Numbered from the stretch's first letter, positions 1-7,148 are shown. The stretch is DNA of 35,429 bases from Candidatus Bathyarchaeota archaeon (GCA_003165195.1 PLSP01000099.1:2369-37797), one strand, 5' to 3'. Translations and numbers: made by a program. Notes: generated from the letters alone by a model not told the origin.

Positions 1-162
1 ACGGGGGTAACTAGTCAAGGGAAAACTTGTGATGAAGCTTTAAAGAGTTTCCAAGAGGTTTTTGGACTGTGGTTTGAATGTGCGGAAGGCTGGGAGAAGG
101 ACCGAGCGCTGAATGGTGAGCCCGTGGCTACCTCGGTTTTGGACAAAGTAATTAAGAACTAA
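1..162 (+). CDS. HicB-like antitoxin, C-terminal part
   Basis: An open frame runs from the first base of the window to a TAA at 160-162, giving 53 residues with no start in view. The beginning reads GVTSQGKTCDEALKSF, which matches the middle of HicB-family (UPF0150-type) antitoxins, where a G-x-T-x-G-x-T-x-x-E-A-x pattern precedes a long helix. HicB proteins neutralise a small HicA ribonuclease, and the partner should lie to the left of the window. The C-terminus carries no visible ribbon-helix-helix domain, so this may be a short HicB. The assignment rests on this one motif, and the gene is truncated only because the window starts inside it. Confidence 0.6.
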   Translation, partial: TGVTSQGKTCDEALKSFQEVFGLWFECAEGWEKDRALNGEPVATSVLDKVIKN

Positions 163-174
163 TTTTTGAAGGGT

Positions 175-318
175 TTAAACATACATTGAATGGTTAATAG
201 TGACTCTGAAGTTATGGTGGCAGTTTTTACAATTATAGGCTTGAATAGTAAAACTATAGTTTTTTAGTTCCCTTGAGGGTTTGTCAACTTCTTTACCGCA
301 GTTAGGGCAGTGAGCCAT
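175..318 (-). CDS. 47-aa zinc-ribbon protein
   Basis: A short minus-strand frame starts at ATG (318-316) and ends at TAA (177-175). The product has two CxxC knuckles, CPNCGKE at residues 4-10 and CKNCHH at 30-35, spaced as in a treble-clef or zinc-ribbon fold, with a basic, aromatic stretch between them. Small stand-alone zinc ribbons of this size are common in archaea and usually bind nucleic acid or act as protein adaptors; no specific role can be read here. A TATA-like GTTTATA lies about 40 bases upstream on the same strand. It is convergent with the HicB-like gene, the two stops being 12 bases apart. The four correctly spaced cysteines in such a short frame make it very likely real. Confidence 0.72.
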   Translation of the reverse strand: MAHCPNCGKEVDKPSRELKNYSFTIQAYNCKNCHHNFRVTINHSMYV

Positions 319-636
319 TTATTATCAAATTATCTTTTTGAATGCGCTAAGGCTATAAACTTTATGAATCCAGAATATGCTAAATACTCTTGTTGTTCTA
401 ATGAATCGGCAGAAAGTCGGGGGTTCAAATCCCATCGGGCCCGTCAAACCTTAAGAATTCATCAAACGATTATTCTACTGGTGAATTACCGCTTGGATCA
501 TCCTAATCGCGGTTTTACTTTTTTGCTAATTAGGATAATTTACTATTTTGCTTAGGAAGATCCTATTTCATTAAGAGTCAATTGCTTGGACATAATGTTT
601 TTACGATGCCTTGGTCGTATTACTTGCTGATTAACG
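319..636. other. Intergenic stretch with a tRNA 3' fragment
   Basis: This stretch holds the promoter side of the zinc-ribbon gene, the tRNA-like fragment at 411-443, and the upstream region of the first VapBC pair. The open frame at 310-555 runs straight through the tRNA fragment, has no family resemblance, and is not accepted as a gene. Confidence 0.5.
411..443 (+). repeat. tRNA 3'-end fragment, copy A (att-like)
   Basis: The bases read like the T-arm and 3' acceptor strand of a tRNA: loop TTCAAAT (424-430), CCCAT, then CGGGCCC and a G discriminator. No matching 5' half (GGGCCCG followed by a D-arm) is found upstream in the window, and the T-stem has mismatches, so this is not a working tRNA. 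A second copy lies exactly 1680 bp downstream (2091-2123), with 26 of 33 bases shared. Tyrosine integrases of archaeal elements use tRNA 3' ends as attachment sites, which makes att remnants the simplest reading. Confidence 0.6.
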
Positions 637-846
637 ATGGAGACAGTTACCGTTTCGAAAAAATACCAGATTGTTATACCTGAAAAACTTCGTAAGCAAT
701 CAGGAATCAAACCTGGTGACAAGATGGTTGCCATAGCAAAGCATGGAATTATTCAGTATATCCCTATACGACCCATAAAGGACACGGAAGGATTTATCCT
801 TGGACTTGACACCAAAAACCTTCGCGATGAGTCTGACAGAAATTGA
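637..846 (+). CDS. vapB: VapB-type antitoxin (AbrB/SpoVT fold)
   Basis: The 69-aa product begins METVTVSKKYQIVIPEKLRK, the classic swapped-hairpin AbrB/SpoVT DNA-binding domain (VTVSxKxQIxIPxxxR, then GIKPGDK). The remaining C-terminal 30 residues would wrap the toxin. VapB antitoxins block the PIN-domain ribonuclease encoded next to them and repress their own promoter as a complex. The stop codon overlaps the TTG start of the next gene (ATTGA at 842-846), so the pair is translationally coupled. The gene lies about 190 bp downstream of the tRNA fragment. Confidence 0.88.
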   Translation: METVTVSKKYQIVIPEKLRKQSGIKPGDKMVAIAKHGIIQYIPIRPIKDTEGFILGLDTKNLRDESDRN

Positions 847-1214
847 TCAGTATTGACAGCTCGGGTTGGATTGAACGGTTCACCAAAGGACCTAAAGCGT
901 CCCTATACAAACCTGTAATTGAGTCAACTCAGCCTAAGGAAATTCTCACTTCGGTTGTAGTACTTTATGAAGTTTACAAGAAGATAAAAAAGCTAAAGGG
1001 GGAAGAAGAAGCGCTACTTGCAGTTGCGGTTCTTAGCCAGACCACCATCGCGCCCATAGACCAAACAATTTCGCTTGAGGCTGCGGATTACAGCCTTGAA
1101 CATAATTTGCATTTCTCAGAGGCTCTTGTTTATGCTACCGCACGTCATTGGAAGGCTAAACTTTACACAAGTGATGAAGATTTGCGAGAATTACCAGACG
1201 TGTGCCTAATATAG
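843..1214 (+). CDS. vapC: VapC-type PIN-domain ribonuclease toxin
   Basis: The product is a 123-aa PIN domain. The first acidic residue is in ISIDSSGWIERF (D5), a conserved Glu follows in the LYEVYKKIKK helix, and the C-terminal acidic cluster lies in KLYTSDEDLRELPDV. A hydrophobic helix (LLAVAVLSQTTIAPID) sits in the usual place. PIN toxins cleave RNA, often tRNA or rRNA, with Mg2+. The only start that keeps the first strand and the catalytic Asp is TTG at 843, overlapping the antitoxin stop. A weak start on the toxin and an ATG on the antitoxin should favour antitoxin excess. All the expected acidic positions are present, so the toxin looks intact. Confidence 0.87.
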   Translation: MISIDSSGWIERFTKGPKASLYKPVIESTQPKEILTSVVVLYEVYKKIKKLKGEEEALLAVAVLSQTTIAPIDQTISLEAADYSLEHNLHFSEALVYATARHWKAKLYTSDEDLRELPDVCLI

Positions 1215-1457
1215 TCTATCACGTGGTAGTTTGGGTGAAGGCAAACGATATGGCGAGTCGGGCACAAATTTCTAAAATCTCTGAATCTATTTCTTAAGCA
1301 AATAACGCAATTACCCGATTTGCATTCACTAAACTAGAACTTTCTTAAATCAAGGTGAGTGTTCGCTTAAATAATTAATCGCATTCCATCAGACTGCTTC
1401 CGTCCTCAGGCATTTGTACTGTTATTGGCCTTCAAGGCAACGCTTTAATGCATATAG
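1215..1457. other. Intergenic region between two TA modules
   Basis: I see no gene on either strand here. Just after the first toxin stop there is a quasi-palindrome around CACGTG (1216-1229). The rest is AT-rich and leads into the promoter of the second module. Confidence 0.4.
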
Positions 1458-1471
1458 TTATACATGTATAA
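1458..1471. promoter_or_regulatory. Perfect 14-bp palindrome, probable vapB operator
   Basis: TTATACATGTATAA is a perfect inverted repeat ending 3 bases before the ATG of the second antitoxin, and an AT-rich CATATAG lies just upstream. AbrB/MazE-fold antitoxins are dimers that bind palindromes overlapping their own promoter, so this is the natural autoregulatory site. Its closeness to the ATG suggests a leaderless or nearly leaderless transcript. Confidence 0.6.
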
Positions 1472-1474
1472 TTT

Positions 1475-1681
1475 ATGAATGCTAAAGCCAAAGTTCGGTG
1501 CTGGGGAAATTCCTTAGGCATTGTTCTCCCAAAAGCTCTCGTTGACGAAGAAGAACTAAAAGAAGGCGAAGAAGTCGAGGTAACCATCCGAAAAGTATCT
1601 GATGTCCGTTCTCTTCGAGGGAAATACCCTTTCAAGAACCTGCAAAATGAAAAAGAAGAGATGAAACGCAGCTGGGAATAA
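1475..1681 (+). CDS. MazE/VapB-type antitoxin (AbrB fold)
   Basis: This 68-aa protein begins MNAKAKVRCWGNSLGIVLPK, a typical MazE-like swapped hairpin (WGNSLGIxLPK), followed by an acidic stretch (DEEELKEGEEVEVTI) and a basic C-terminus with YPFKNLQNEKEEMKRSWE, the kind of tail that occupies a PIN toxin active site. It belongs to a different antitoxin subfamily from the one at 637. The palindrome at 1458-1471 is its likely operator. The stop at 1679-1681 is directly followed by the TTG start of the toxin. Confidence 0.88.
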   Translation: MNAKAKVRCWGNSLGIVLPKALVDEEELKEGEEVEVTIRKVSDVRSLRGKYPFKNLQNEKEEMKRSWE

Positions 1682-1682
1682 A

Positions 1683-2063
1683 TTGGAAAAAACCAAGTTT
1701 TTCTACGATAGCTACGCGGTTATCGCTTATCTTAGCGACAATTCCAACTACAGGGATTATTTTGAAGGAAACGACGGCGTCTTAACCAAATTAAACCTAA
1801 TAGAAATTACCTATCGAACAATAGAACTCCACGGAGAAGAAGCGGCAGCCGAAGTAGTGAAACTCTTCGCTAAATACACTGTTGACTTTGGGCCAACTGA
1901 TATTGTGGAGTCAATGAAGCTCCGGTCAAAACTCAAGAAAGACGGTCGTAACATATCCTCCGCTGACGCCGTCGGATACTATCTTGCGCTAAAAAATAAG
2001 CTAAAATTCTTGACTGGTGACAAAGAATTCAAGGGACTAGACAACGTTGAATTTGTTAAGTGA
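1683..2063 (+). CDS. vapC: VapC-type PIN-domain ribonuclease toxin
   Basis: The 126-aa PIN protein begins with a first strand FFYDSYAVIAYL (Asp near residue 9). A conserved Glu sits in TKLNLIEITYRTIE, the third acidic residue in the helix beginning SSADAVGYYLALK, and a fourth in LTGDKEFKGLDNVEF. This is the full four-acid set for Mg2+-dependent RNA cleavage. The start is TTG at 1683, one base after the antitoxin stop, so again the toxin has the weaker start. It forms the second TA module of the strip. The two PIN proteins are clearly different in sequence, so the modules are not tandem duplicates. Confidence 0.87.
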   Translation: MEKTKFFYDSYAVIAYLSDNSNYRDYFEGNDGVLTKLNLIEITYRTIELHGEEAAAEVVKLFAKYTVDFGPTDIVESMKLRSKLKKDGRNISSADAVGYYLALKNKLKFLTGDKEFKGLDNVEFVK

Positions 2064-2085
2064 CTATTAAAAACGTTTCAGCAAT

Positions 2086-2229
2086 TTAACTGGAAGTCAT
2101 AGGTTCAAATCCCACCGAGCCCGCTATTGGTTCCGCCCTTGTTTGAATAGGGTAAAAAGAAAAAGCTAAAACCATTGTAACAATCAATAGGGCGGTAATT
2201 ATTAGAAGCAAGAATCGCTTTCTAATCAA
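2086..2229 (-). CDS. Possible 47-aa membrane-anchored peptide reading into a tRNA fragment
   Basis: A minus-strand frame from TTG (2229) to TAA (2086) encodes MIRKRFLLLIITALL followed by more hydrophobic residues, a strong signal-anchor with basic N-terminus, and then a short polar tail. The last residues (AGSVGFEPMTSS) are simply the antisense translation of the tRNA 3' fragment at 2091-2123. The best reading is a gene whose original 3' part was lost at the recombination point. It may equally be a chance frame: the N-terminal segment is convincing as a membrane helix but has no recognisable family. No clear ribosome site is seen. Confidence 0.3.
   Translation of the reverse strand: MIRKRFLLLIITALLIVTMVLAFSFYPIQTRAEPIAGSVGFEPMTSS
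2091..2123 (+). repeat. tRNA 3'-end fragment, copy B (att-like)
   Basis: This is the second copy of the tRNA T-loop and acceptor 3' strand: GGTTCAAATCCCA, then CCGAGCCCG. Like copy A it lacks a 5' half and has a broken T-stem, while the 3' side of the loop and the acceptor strand are best kept. Same orientation and a 1680-bp offset from copy A give a direct repeat bracketing both VapBC modules, as expected for attL/attR-type remnants or stacked integrations into one tRNA gene. Confidence 0.6.
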
Positions 2230-2408
2230 AGAGTCGCCCGCCCAATCCTTATATTGTTTTTCATGACTTATGGTGGCTAAACTTTTGACATAATCCTGGA
2301 TAACCTATGACTTAAAATAGGTTTTATGGTACGTTCCTTTACTAGTACATTTGCTTACAAATAATAATAAAAACTGGTAAGGACAAATACGTCTGAAGGG
2401 AACTGATA
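2230..2408. other. Intergenic region
   Basis: No gene is supported. The stretch is AT-rich and supplies the upstream region of the winged-helix protein; an AAGGGAAC purine stretch ending about 5 bases before its TTG can serve as ribosome site. Confidence 0.4.
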
Positions 2409-3077
2409 TTGAATCTGCAGAAAATATCGCTTGCCTTGATCTTATCGTTTGTAATTGTTGTCTCACTTGTAGCCGTAATTCAACTGGAGAAAAACAATTC
2501 ATTAAGCTGTTTCAGTCCAAATGCTCCTTTCAATTCTAATCTGGCAGGCCAAGGCGCTTTTGAAACAACTTTTATCGCGACTACCAATTATTTACCCAGT
2601 CAGGGCGCTCTTGAAGACAGCAATTCAACACGAGCTGCGATGTACAATTTCATTGAGGCAAATCCGGGCATTCAATTTAGAGGTATATGTGCTGGATTAG
2701 ATATTGCAATCGGAACTGCTGAGTTCCATTTAGGAGTCCTCAAGAAAGCTGGTCTAATCTCGTTCTTCCGTGATGGCAAATATAAACGGTTTTTCGTCAC
2801 GAAAAAATTCTCGTTGAGCGAAATGAAACTAATTTCGCTTCTAAGACATGAAACACTAAGAAAAATTCTCGAGAGAATAACCGACAAGACAACAGTTTCA
2901 CATCACGAATTAGCCTCTCAGCTGTCAATTACTTCGCAAGGACTGACTTGGCAGATGAATCGACTCCGAGCCGAAGGAATAGTTCAAGAAAACACGGATG
3001 GAATAAAAGTTACATATTCCTTAAACGAAGTTTACCTCAAAGTCTTGCCCGAACTCCTTTGCAAACTAGAAAAATGA
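2409..3077 (+). CDS. Tandem winged-helix protein with N-terminal membrane segment
   Basis: The 222-aa product starts at TTG 2409 behind an AAGGGAAC ribosome site. Residues 6-25 form a hydrophobic helix (LALILSFVIVVSLVAVIQL); a 40-residue polar linker with one Cys follows. Two winged-helix domains come next: the first around residues 75-130 (IQFRGICAGLDIAIGTAEFH as recognition region), the second around 140-215 (HHELASQLSITSQGLTWQMN). This layout, one anchor plus two MarR/ArsR-like wHTH, recurs in archaea; the function is unsettled. With few charges flanking the helix, topology cannot be decided from sequence: a cleaved signal would put DNA-binding domains outside, which makes a retained anchor with cytoplasmic domains more sensible. 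The target genes are unknown. Confidence 0.75.
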   Translation: MNLQKISLALILSFVIVVSLVAVIQLEKNNSLSCFSPNAPFNSNLAGQGAFETTFIATTNYLPSQGALEDSNSTRAAMYNFIEANPGIQFRGICAGLDIAIGTAEFHLGVLKKAGLISFFRDGKYKRFFVTKKFSLSEMKLISLLRHETLRKILERITDKTTVSHHELASQLSITSQGLTWQMNRLRAEGIVQENTDGIKVTYSLNEVYLKVLPELLCKLEK

Positions 3078-3401
3078 GGCAGCGGTAAAGTCTGTACTGT
3101 CGCATAACCCAGTTTTTAATAGTTCTTCAGCCATCAATCTGGTCTTCCGATTGATTTCAAGCTTCTTAAGGCTAATATTTCAACCGCGCCAAAGCAAGTG
3201 CACCGAAGGGTTCACCGAGAAAGATTTGGAGCATCCAGAGCTCGCAGACCACATGCGATTCTGCTCAAGTAATCAAGGTAACGTTCCGGTGGACTTGCGG
3301 TGGCAAGCGACCTCACGAGTGAAAATGCAGCCCAGTCTTAAGGATAAACTACATATGAATAAAGACAGGGAAAAATAAAAAATAGTTTCTGCTCTTACTA
3401 C
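3078..3401. other. Non-coding or remnant stretch of 324 bp
   Basis: An open frame of 75 codons (TTG 3151 to 3378) crosses this stretch, but it has no ribosome site, no recognisable fold and mixed residue composition. Its middle (CTEGFTEKDLEHPELADH) looks protein-like enough to suggest a decayed gene, yet I cannot support it as a working CDS. Nothing else is visible. Confidence 0.3.
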
Positions 3402-3659
3402 ATGTTGAAGGTACCGTCGTATACTTTGGCTTCATTTGAAAACAGGTTAAAGCAACTTTTCAAGATTCAAGAGCTCCCTACCGCGGCAATTATTATAGTT
3501 ATGGTAGGTTTCTTCTTATCATTTGGTTTAATCTCTAATTTATATAATGGCTATGGTTGGGAGTATAATCTGTTTCAAGGGATCTTTATTTCGCTATCCA
3601 CTGGCGGAGTTCTGTACACACCGGTGATTTTAATTCGGCATAGTAAACGCCGGCCCTAA
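3402..3659 (+). CDS. Small membrane protein with two helices, 85 aa
   Basis: The frame from ATG 3402 to TAA 3659 encodes a short N-terminal amphipathic region (NRLKQLFKIQELP), a first membrane helix at about residues 28-46 (AAIIIVMVGFFLSFGLI), a short loop (YNGYGWEYN), a second helix at about 57-77 (LFQGIFISLSTGGVLYTPVI) and a basic tail RHSKRRP. Both ends should face the cytoplasm. No family is recognised. It sits between two winged-helix proteins with membrane segments, but is not overlapped with either, so a shared function is only a guess. Confidence 0.55.
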   Translation: MLKVPSYTLASFENRLKQLFKIQELPTAAIIIVMVGFFLSFGLISNLYNGYGWEYNLFQGIFISLSTGGVLYTPVILIRHSKRRP

Positions 3660-3810
3660 AAAGAAGCAGTCCAGAACTTATCTACTCAATATAATTCCGC
3701 TACAAATCGCTGTTCTTCGAATATCGCGAATGTGAAATAGATTTTACTAAAACTTGTTTCACGTAGGTGTTTATATTTTCTTAAAGATCAAAGAATAATG
3801 AGGCGGCAAT

Positions 3811-4281
3811 ATGACCCAAGAGAATCGGGAAAGTAAGAGTCTTGAGGAAGAGACTTTTGAAGTGTTGGTTCACCAAAACAGGAGAGATATTCTCAGGGTT
3901 ATCGGAGAAAAGAAGAACACAACATTCACTGAAATTCTAAATTCGGTCAAGATTTCCGACAGTCCCACGCTTGCATATCACTTGAGAAGCCTGAGCCAGT
4001 TCATAAGGCAAGAAAAAGGAAAATACCAACTTACTCCTATTGGGAAAGATGCTTACAGCCTTTTGCTGAGGACAAGCGCGTACGACAAGATAGCGTTCTT
4101 AAAGAAAAGTACCCACAGGGTCACATTTGACAATGCTGTAATCTGGGCTGCAGTGATCGTAGCCGCGGCATATTTAGGGGTAAATCCAGTTCTATACACG
4201 GGAATAATTCCGTGCGCAGCTGCAATAAGCTTAGCTGCAACCTACAGGCTGGTTGACAACGCTGAAAATGGATGCGTGTAA
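3811..4281 (+). CDS. ArsR-like winged-helix protein with two C-terminal membrane helices
   Basis: This 156-aa protein starts at ATG 3811 behind GAGGCGG and a TATA-like TTTATAT near 3771. Residues 12-75 are a winged helix (FEVLVHQNRRDILRVIGEKK, then TLAYHLRSLSQFI as recognition helix and KYQLTPIGKDAYSLL as wing and dimer helix). After a basic linker (FLKKSTHR), residues 108-147 form two hydrophobic helices separated by NPVLYTG. The wHTH is therefore tethered to the membrane through its C-terminus with DNA-binding part inside. Such proteins are frequent in archaea and are thought to sense membrane or envelope state, but ligand and regulon are unknown. Confidence 0.75.
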   Translation: MTQENRESKSLEEETFEVLVHQNRRDILRVIGEKKNTTFTEILNSVKISDSPTLAYHLRSLSQFIRQEKGKYQLTPIGKDAYSLLLRTSAYDKIAFLKKSTHRVTFDNAVIWAAVIVAAAYLGVNPVLYTGIIPCAAAISLAATYRLVDNAENGCV

Positions 4282-4394
4282 GCCAAGAAGAATAAAATGT
4301 AGCTGGAAGTTGATTCTTCGTAAATTGCCGTTTTTTAGTCGATGACATCGCAAACTGCTTCTATTCTTCACCTGCACAGGCTGAAAAGCGGGGT

Positions 4395-4691
4395 TTACCT
4401 TATGCAGCTGCATCTTCCGCTACGGTGTGATGCTTCTCCATCCAATTGGTCAGCATAGTCTCTGAAGCCTGTGTGAAGCTTTGCTCTTATTTCAACGCGC
4501 ATTCTAGCCACGTTTTTGGCGTAGTTTTTCAGAGCCAGTAGTATTGTTTGGAAGTTTACTTGCCTCGCGACTGATAGAAACGTCAACATGGCAATTGAAG
4601 CCCACAAAACTGTTAGGGGACTTATGGTGGCCGCAAGCAACCCTACGGCTGCGAGCGCGGCAACAATAATTATGCTTCTTATTTTTCGCAT
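4395..4691 (-). CDS. Small membrane protein, 98 aa
   Basis: The minus-strand frame starts at ATG 4691 with a GGTGA ribosome site a few bases upstream. Residues 5-40 are two closely spaced hydrophobic helices (RSIIIVAALAAVGLLAATIS and LTVLWASIAMLTFLSV). The remaining 58 residues are basic and amphipathic (LKNYAKNVARMRVEIRAKLH) with an end that looks unordered. No family is recognised. The opposing plus-strand frame at 4588-4791 is its mirror and has no ribosome site. The gene is convergent with the winged-helix gene to the left. Confidence 0.55.
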   Translation of the reverse strand: MRKIRSIIIVAALAAVGLLAATISPLTVLWASIAMLTFLSVARQVNFQTILLALKNYAKNVARMRVEIRAKLHTGFRDYADQLDGEASHRSGRCSCIR

Positions 4692-4854
4692 TTATGTCAC
4701 CAAAGGTTTAGTTGATAGGTTGCTTAAAGGCTTTTTCGTAGCGCTATGTTTTGCACAATTGTTTGCTTATAACTTTAAGTTTAAATTCTGATCCACCATT
4801 AATTCTGCCCCTTCTTTAGGCTAAAATCCAATTAATGAGTTAGTCGTTTCGGCT

Positions 4855-7107
4855 CTAACCGCTTGCTTTAACTTTGAAGATGGCAACTTGAGTGTTGAAG
4901 TATGCAAGGGTGAAGGCTGGATCATTTGTGAATTTGGAGTTTACCTCAAAATCGAGATTAGCTATGTATGAAACTGAGTACTCCTGGAGGGTTGCTTGGT
5001 AGTTGAAAGTGGTTATAGGCCGACTGGCAACTGGTTTTTGCGGGTTTTGAGCATTTGTGAGTAATGTACTGTTAAGGTTTGATTGGTTTTCTATGTCGTT
5101 TTTCGATACCGGATAGATTTCCACTAAAACCTGTATTTCAGCTGAGGACTTACCCTGCAAGTTATAACATAGTTGAGTAATGCAGGGGTTTTGAGTGTTA
5201 ACGCAAGAGATTTCTGGTTGGTTCTGCACGAAAAATAGTTGACCCACCTCGTTCATGCCAGTATCCAGCATTGCAACTGTGTTTCCGCCTGGCTCAAGAA
5301 ATTTGCCATCCGAGTTCAAGGTGTAGTTAGCCCAGTCTAACAAGACGTTTTGGTTGATACTTTGAATTGTAATTGTCATATTTGCAAAAGCCACCCCGCT
5401 TGTAACTTTCAGAATTTCTGAGTAGTTGAAGTCGCTGTTTTCCCTGTTAACGATTATAGTGGGGCTATTGGTTTGTTCACCTACTATTTGCATGCTGGTT
5501 ACGGGGATCTGAGTTAAATCAGTGGTCTGCATGGACCCAGCGCTATTAGACAGCAAAGTAATTTCGCTATTGTTGAATTGGCAGAATGCATAGGGAAAGG
5601 GCGTACCGCTGAGGTCTGCCAAAAACTGGGGGTTATGCCGGCCAATGTAGCCGCCATCCTCTCTAACTTGAATGTAACCATTATCTATCATGTAGTCAGT
5701 ATCAAGCAGCAGCGAAGCGTTCTGTGCTGGATTAAGCTCGCGGGCAACCGTCAAAAACTGTGGCGACACGGCGCTTATTGTGGGTCGCTGAGCAAATCCA
5801 CCGAGCCACCACCCGTAAGTAGCGTCAGAAACGAACACAGAATTAGCAGGCGTGTTTTGCTTGCTCCACTGTATCGCTTGATAGCCTGCGTTATTCATAA
5901 TTTGGTAATAATTCTGATCGGAAATGCCCTGCCAAGGCGTCAAAAAAATAGGTAAGTCCAAGAAAATAGCAAATAAGCAAACGAATACAAAGATGGCATA
6001 GATTCTCTTGCGAGTCAAGGTTTTGGAGATTTTTGGCGCCCATTTGTTTGCCCAACTTTTGTTTTTTTGCATTTGGTTATTTATCGTATCTATTGTTCGC
6101 GCAAAATAAGCAGAGCCATAATCCACCATTACACCAAGGATTATGATGACTGGCAGCATAAGGAAGTACATGAATCGATTGTAGTCGATGTAGAGCCCAA
6201 ACATGTATCCTTGCGTTAACACTAAGGGAACAAAAAGCCACACTATCAAAAGAAATGTGGGAAGCGACAAAAAGTGGCCCTTGCATTTTTTTGAGAACAA
6301 AAAGTAGGGGACAAGGCACGCGGAGAACACCAGAAACGTTTCGAAGGTAACGATTCTTGTGGAAAGTATCGCTTGATTAATGACGCTTAACGCATTAATT
6401 GTCGTGTTAGCACTTAAATAGGCTGGTATTGCGCTTGCAAGATAAGGCGAAGCAAGAAAAGCTCCGATGATAATTGGCAGCAGCCAGTACAGCAGATTTG
6501 TCCGTGATGTACCGAACGTTTTAGGAGCAATCATCGCAATGAACACAGTTACGGTTGTGACGGCCAAAAAGACTGCGGTGCTTAAAGAATGAGTAAAGAA
6601 AATTGAGGCTGTCAGAAGAGAGGTTGGCACAAGAAACGGCGTTAATGAGAACCTTTCTCTTTGAAGGTACATGTAGAAGGTCAAAGGAATAAGAAGCAAC
6701 GCGATTGTGTTAGGATAGCCTCCCCACAGGAGCATTCCAATATCATACCCTGAGATAGCGACTAAAAATGCAACTATGAAAGCAGCTGATTCATTCCATA
6801 CACTTCTGGTTATCAAGAACGCCGCTAAAACTATAAGCGACGAAAATAATGCCACAATAATTGCTTGCGCCAGATAATCAGGTATCCCAGTCATAATAAT
6901 TATCATGGAAGCGAAGATGTGGTATCCTGGAAATTCCAGTTGCAAACCTCCGCCCATTTGGTAGAAATCCCACAGGAAATTTGTGTTACCTGACTGTGTA
7001 ATTGAGTTTATAACGCTAGCGTGAAAACCGATGTCAGCGCCTGGCGGAAATGTTTCTCGAAGCAAGAAAAATAGTCGATAGAAAAACGCGAAAATGAAGA
7101 TAAGCAA
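4855..7107 (-). CDS. Large GT-C-like membrane protein (PTPS-related/DUF6541 type)
   Basis: The 750-aa product has about 11-12 membrane helices over residues 1-390 and a soluble C-terminal half of about 360 residues rich in beta-type sequence. The first loop carries PPGADIGFHASVINSI, an acidic motif placed like the catalytic Asp of GT-C glycosyltransferases, followed by EFPGYH. The soluble part opens with AIQWSKQNTPANSVFVSDAT and WWLGGFAQRPTIS, typical of archaeal membrane proteins related to oligosaccharyl- and mannosyltransferases. A role in surface glycan or N-glycan assembly is inferred. The first standard start in frame is TTG 7107, but no ribosome site precedes it; an AGGAGA at 7149-7154 points to an in-frame ATA at 7140-7138, which would add 11 residues. 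It is divergent from the GT4 gene at 7435. Confidence 0.75.
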   Translation of the reverse strand: MLIFIFAFFYRLFFLLRETFPPGADIGFHASVINSITQSGNTNFLWDFYQMGGGLQLEFPGYHIFASMIIIMTGIPDYLAQAIIVALFSSLIVLAAFLITRSVWNESAAFIVAFLVAISGYDIGMLLWGGYPNTIALLLIPLTFYMYLQRERFSLTPFLVPTSLLTASIFFTHSLSTAVFLAVTTVTVFIAMIAPKTFGTSRTNLLYWLLPIIIGAFLASPYLASAIPAYLSANTTINALSVINQAILSTRIVTFETFLVFSACLVPYFLFSKKCKGHFLSLPTFLLIVWLFVPLVLTQGYMFGLYIDYNRFMYFLMLPVIIILGVMVDYGSAYFARTIDTINNQMQKNKSWANKWAPKISKTLTRKRIYAIFVFVCLFAIFLDLPIFLTPWQGISDQNYYQIMNNAGYQAIQWSKQNTPANSVFVSDATYGWWLGGFAQRPTISAVSPQFLTVARELNPAQNASLLLDTDYMIDNGYIQVREDGGYIGRHNPQFLADLSGTPFPYAFCQFNNSEITLLSNSAGSMQTTDLTQIPVTSMQIVGEQTNSPTIIVNRENSDFNYSEILKVTSGVAFANMTITIQSINQNVLLDWANYTLNSDGKFLEPGGNTVAMLDTGMNEVGQLFFVQNQPEISCVNTQNPCITQLCYNLQGKSSAEIQVLVEIYPVSKNDIENQSNLNSTLLTNAQNPQKPVASRPITTFNYQATLQEYSVSYIANLDFEVNSKFTNDPAFTLAYFNTQVAIFKVKASG

Positions 7108-7148
7108 TAGAGGGACGTAGTTTTTGGTTGCCTTGGGTATGTAAGTTG

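Noticed and set aside
117-136. GAGCCCGTGGCTACC resembling a tRNA 5' end
   Set aside because: It lies inside the HicB-like frame about 300 bases from the tRNA 3' fragment; the pairing with its acceptor strand is imperfect, so it is coincidence and not a split or intron-containing tRNA.
310-555. 81-codon plus-strand frame
   Set aside because: It runs through the tRNA 3' fragment, begins inside the upstream part of the zinc-ribbon gene, and shows no fold or ribosome site.
3151-3378. 75-codon plus-strand frame
   Set aside because: TTG start without ribosome site and no recognisable domain. It may be a gene remnant, but a working protein cannot be supported.
4588-4791. 67-codon plus-strand frame opposite the 98-aa membrane protein
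   Set aside because: It is the mirror of a minus-strand gene with a proper ribosome site and two clear membrane helices.
5578-5955. 125-codon plus-strand frame inside the large GT-C-like gene
   Set aside because: It is antisense to a long coding region with clear protein character and has no domain.
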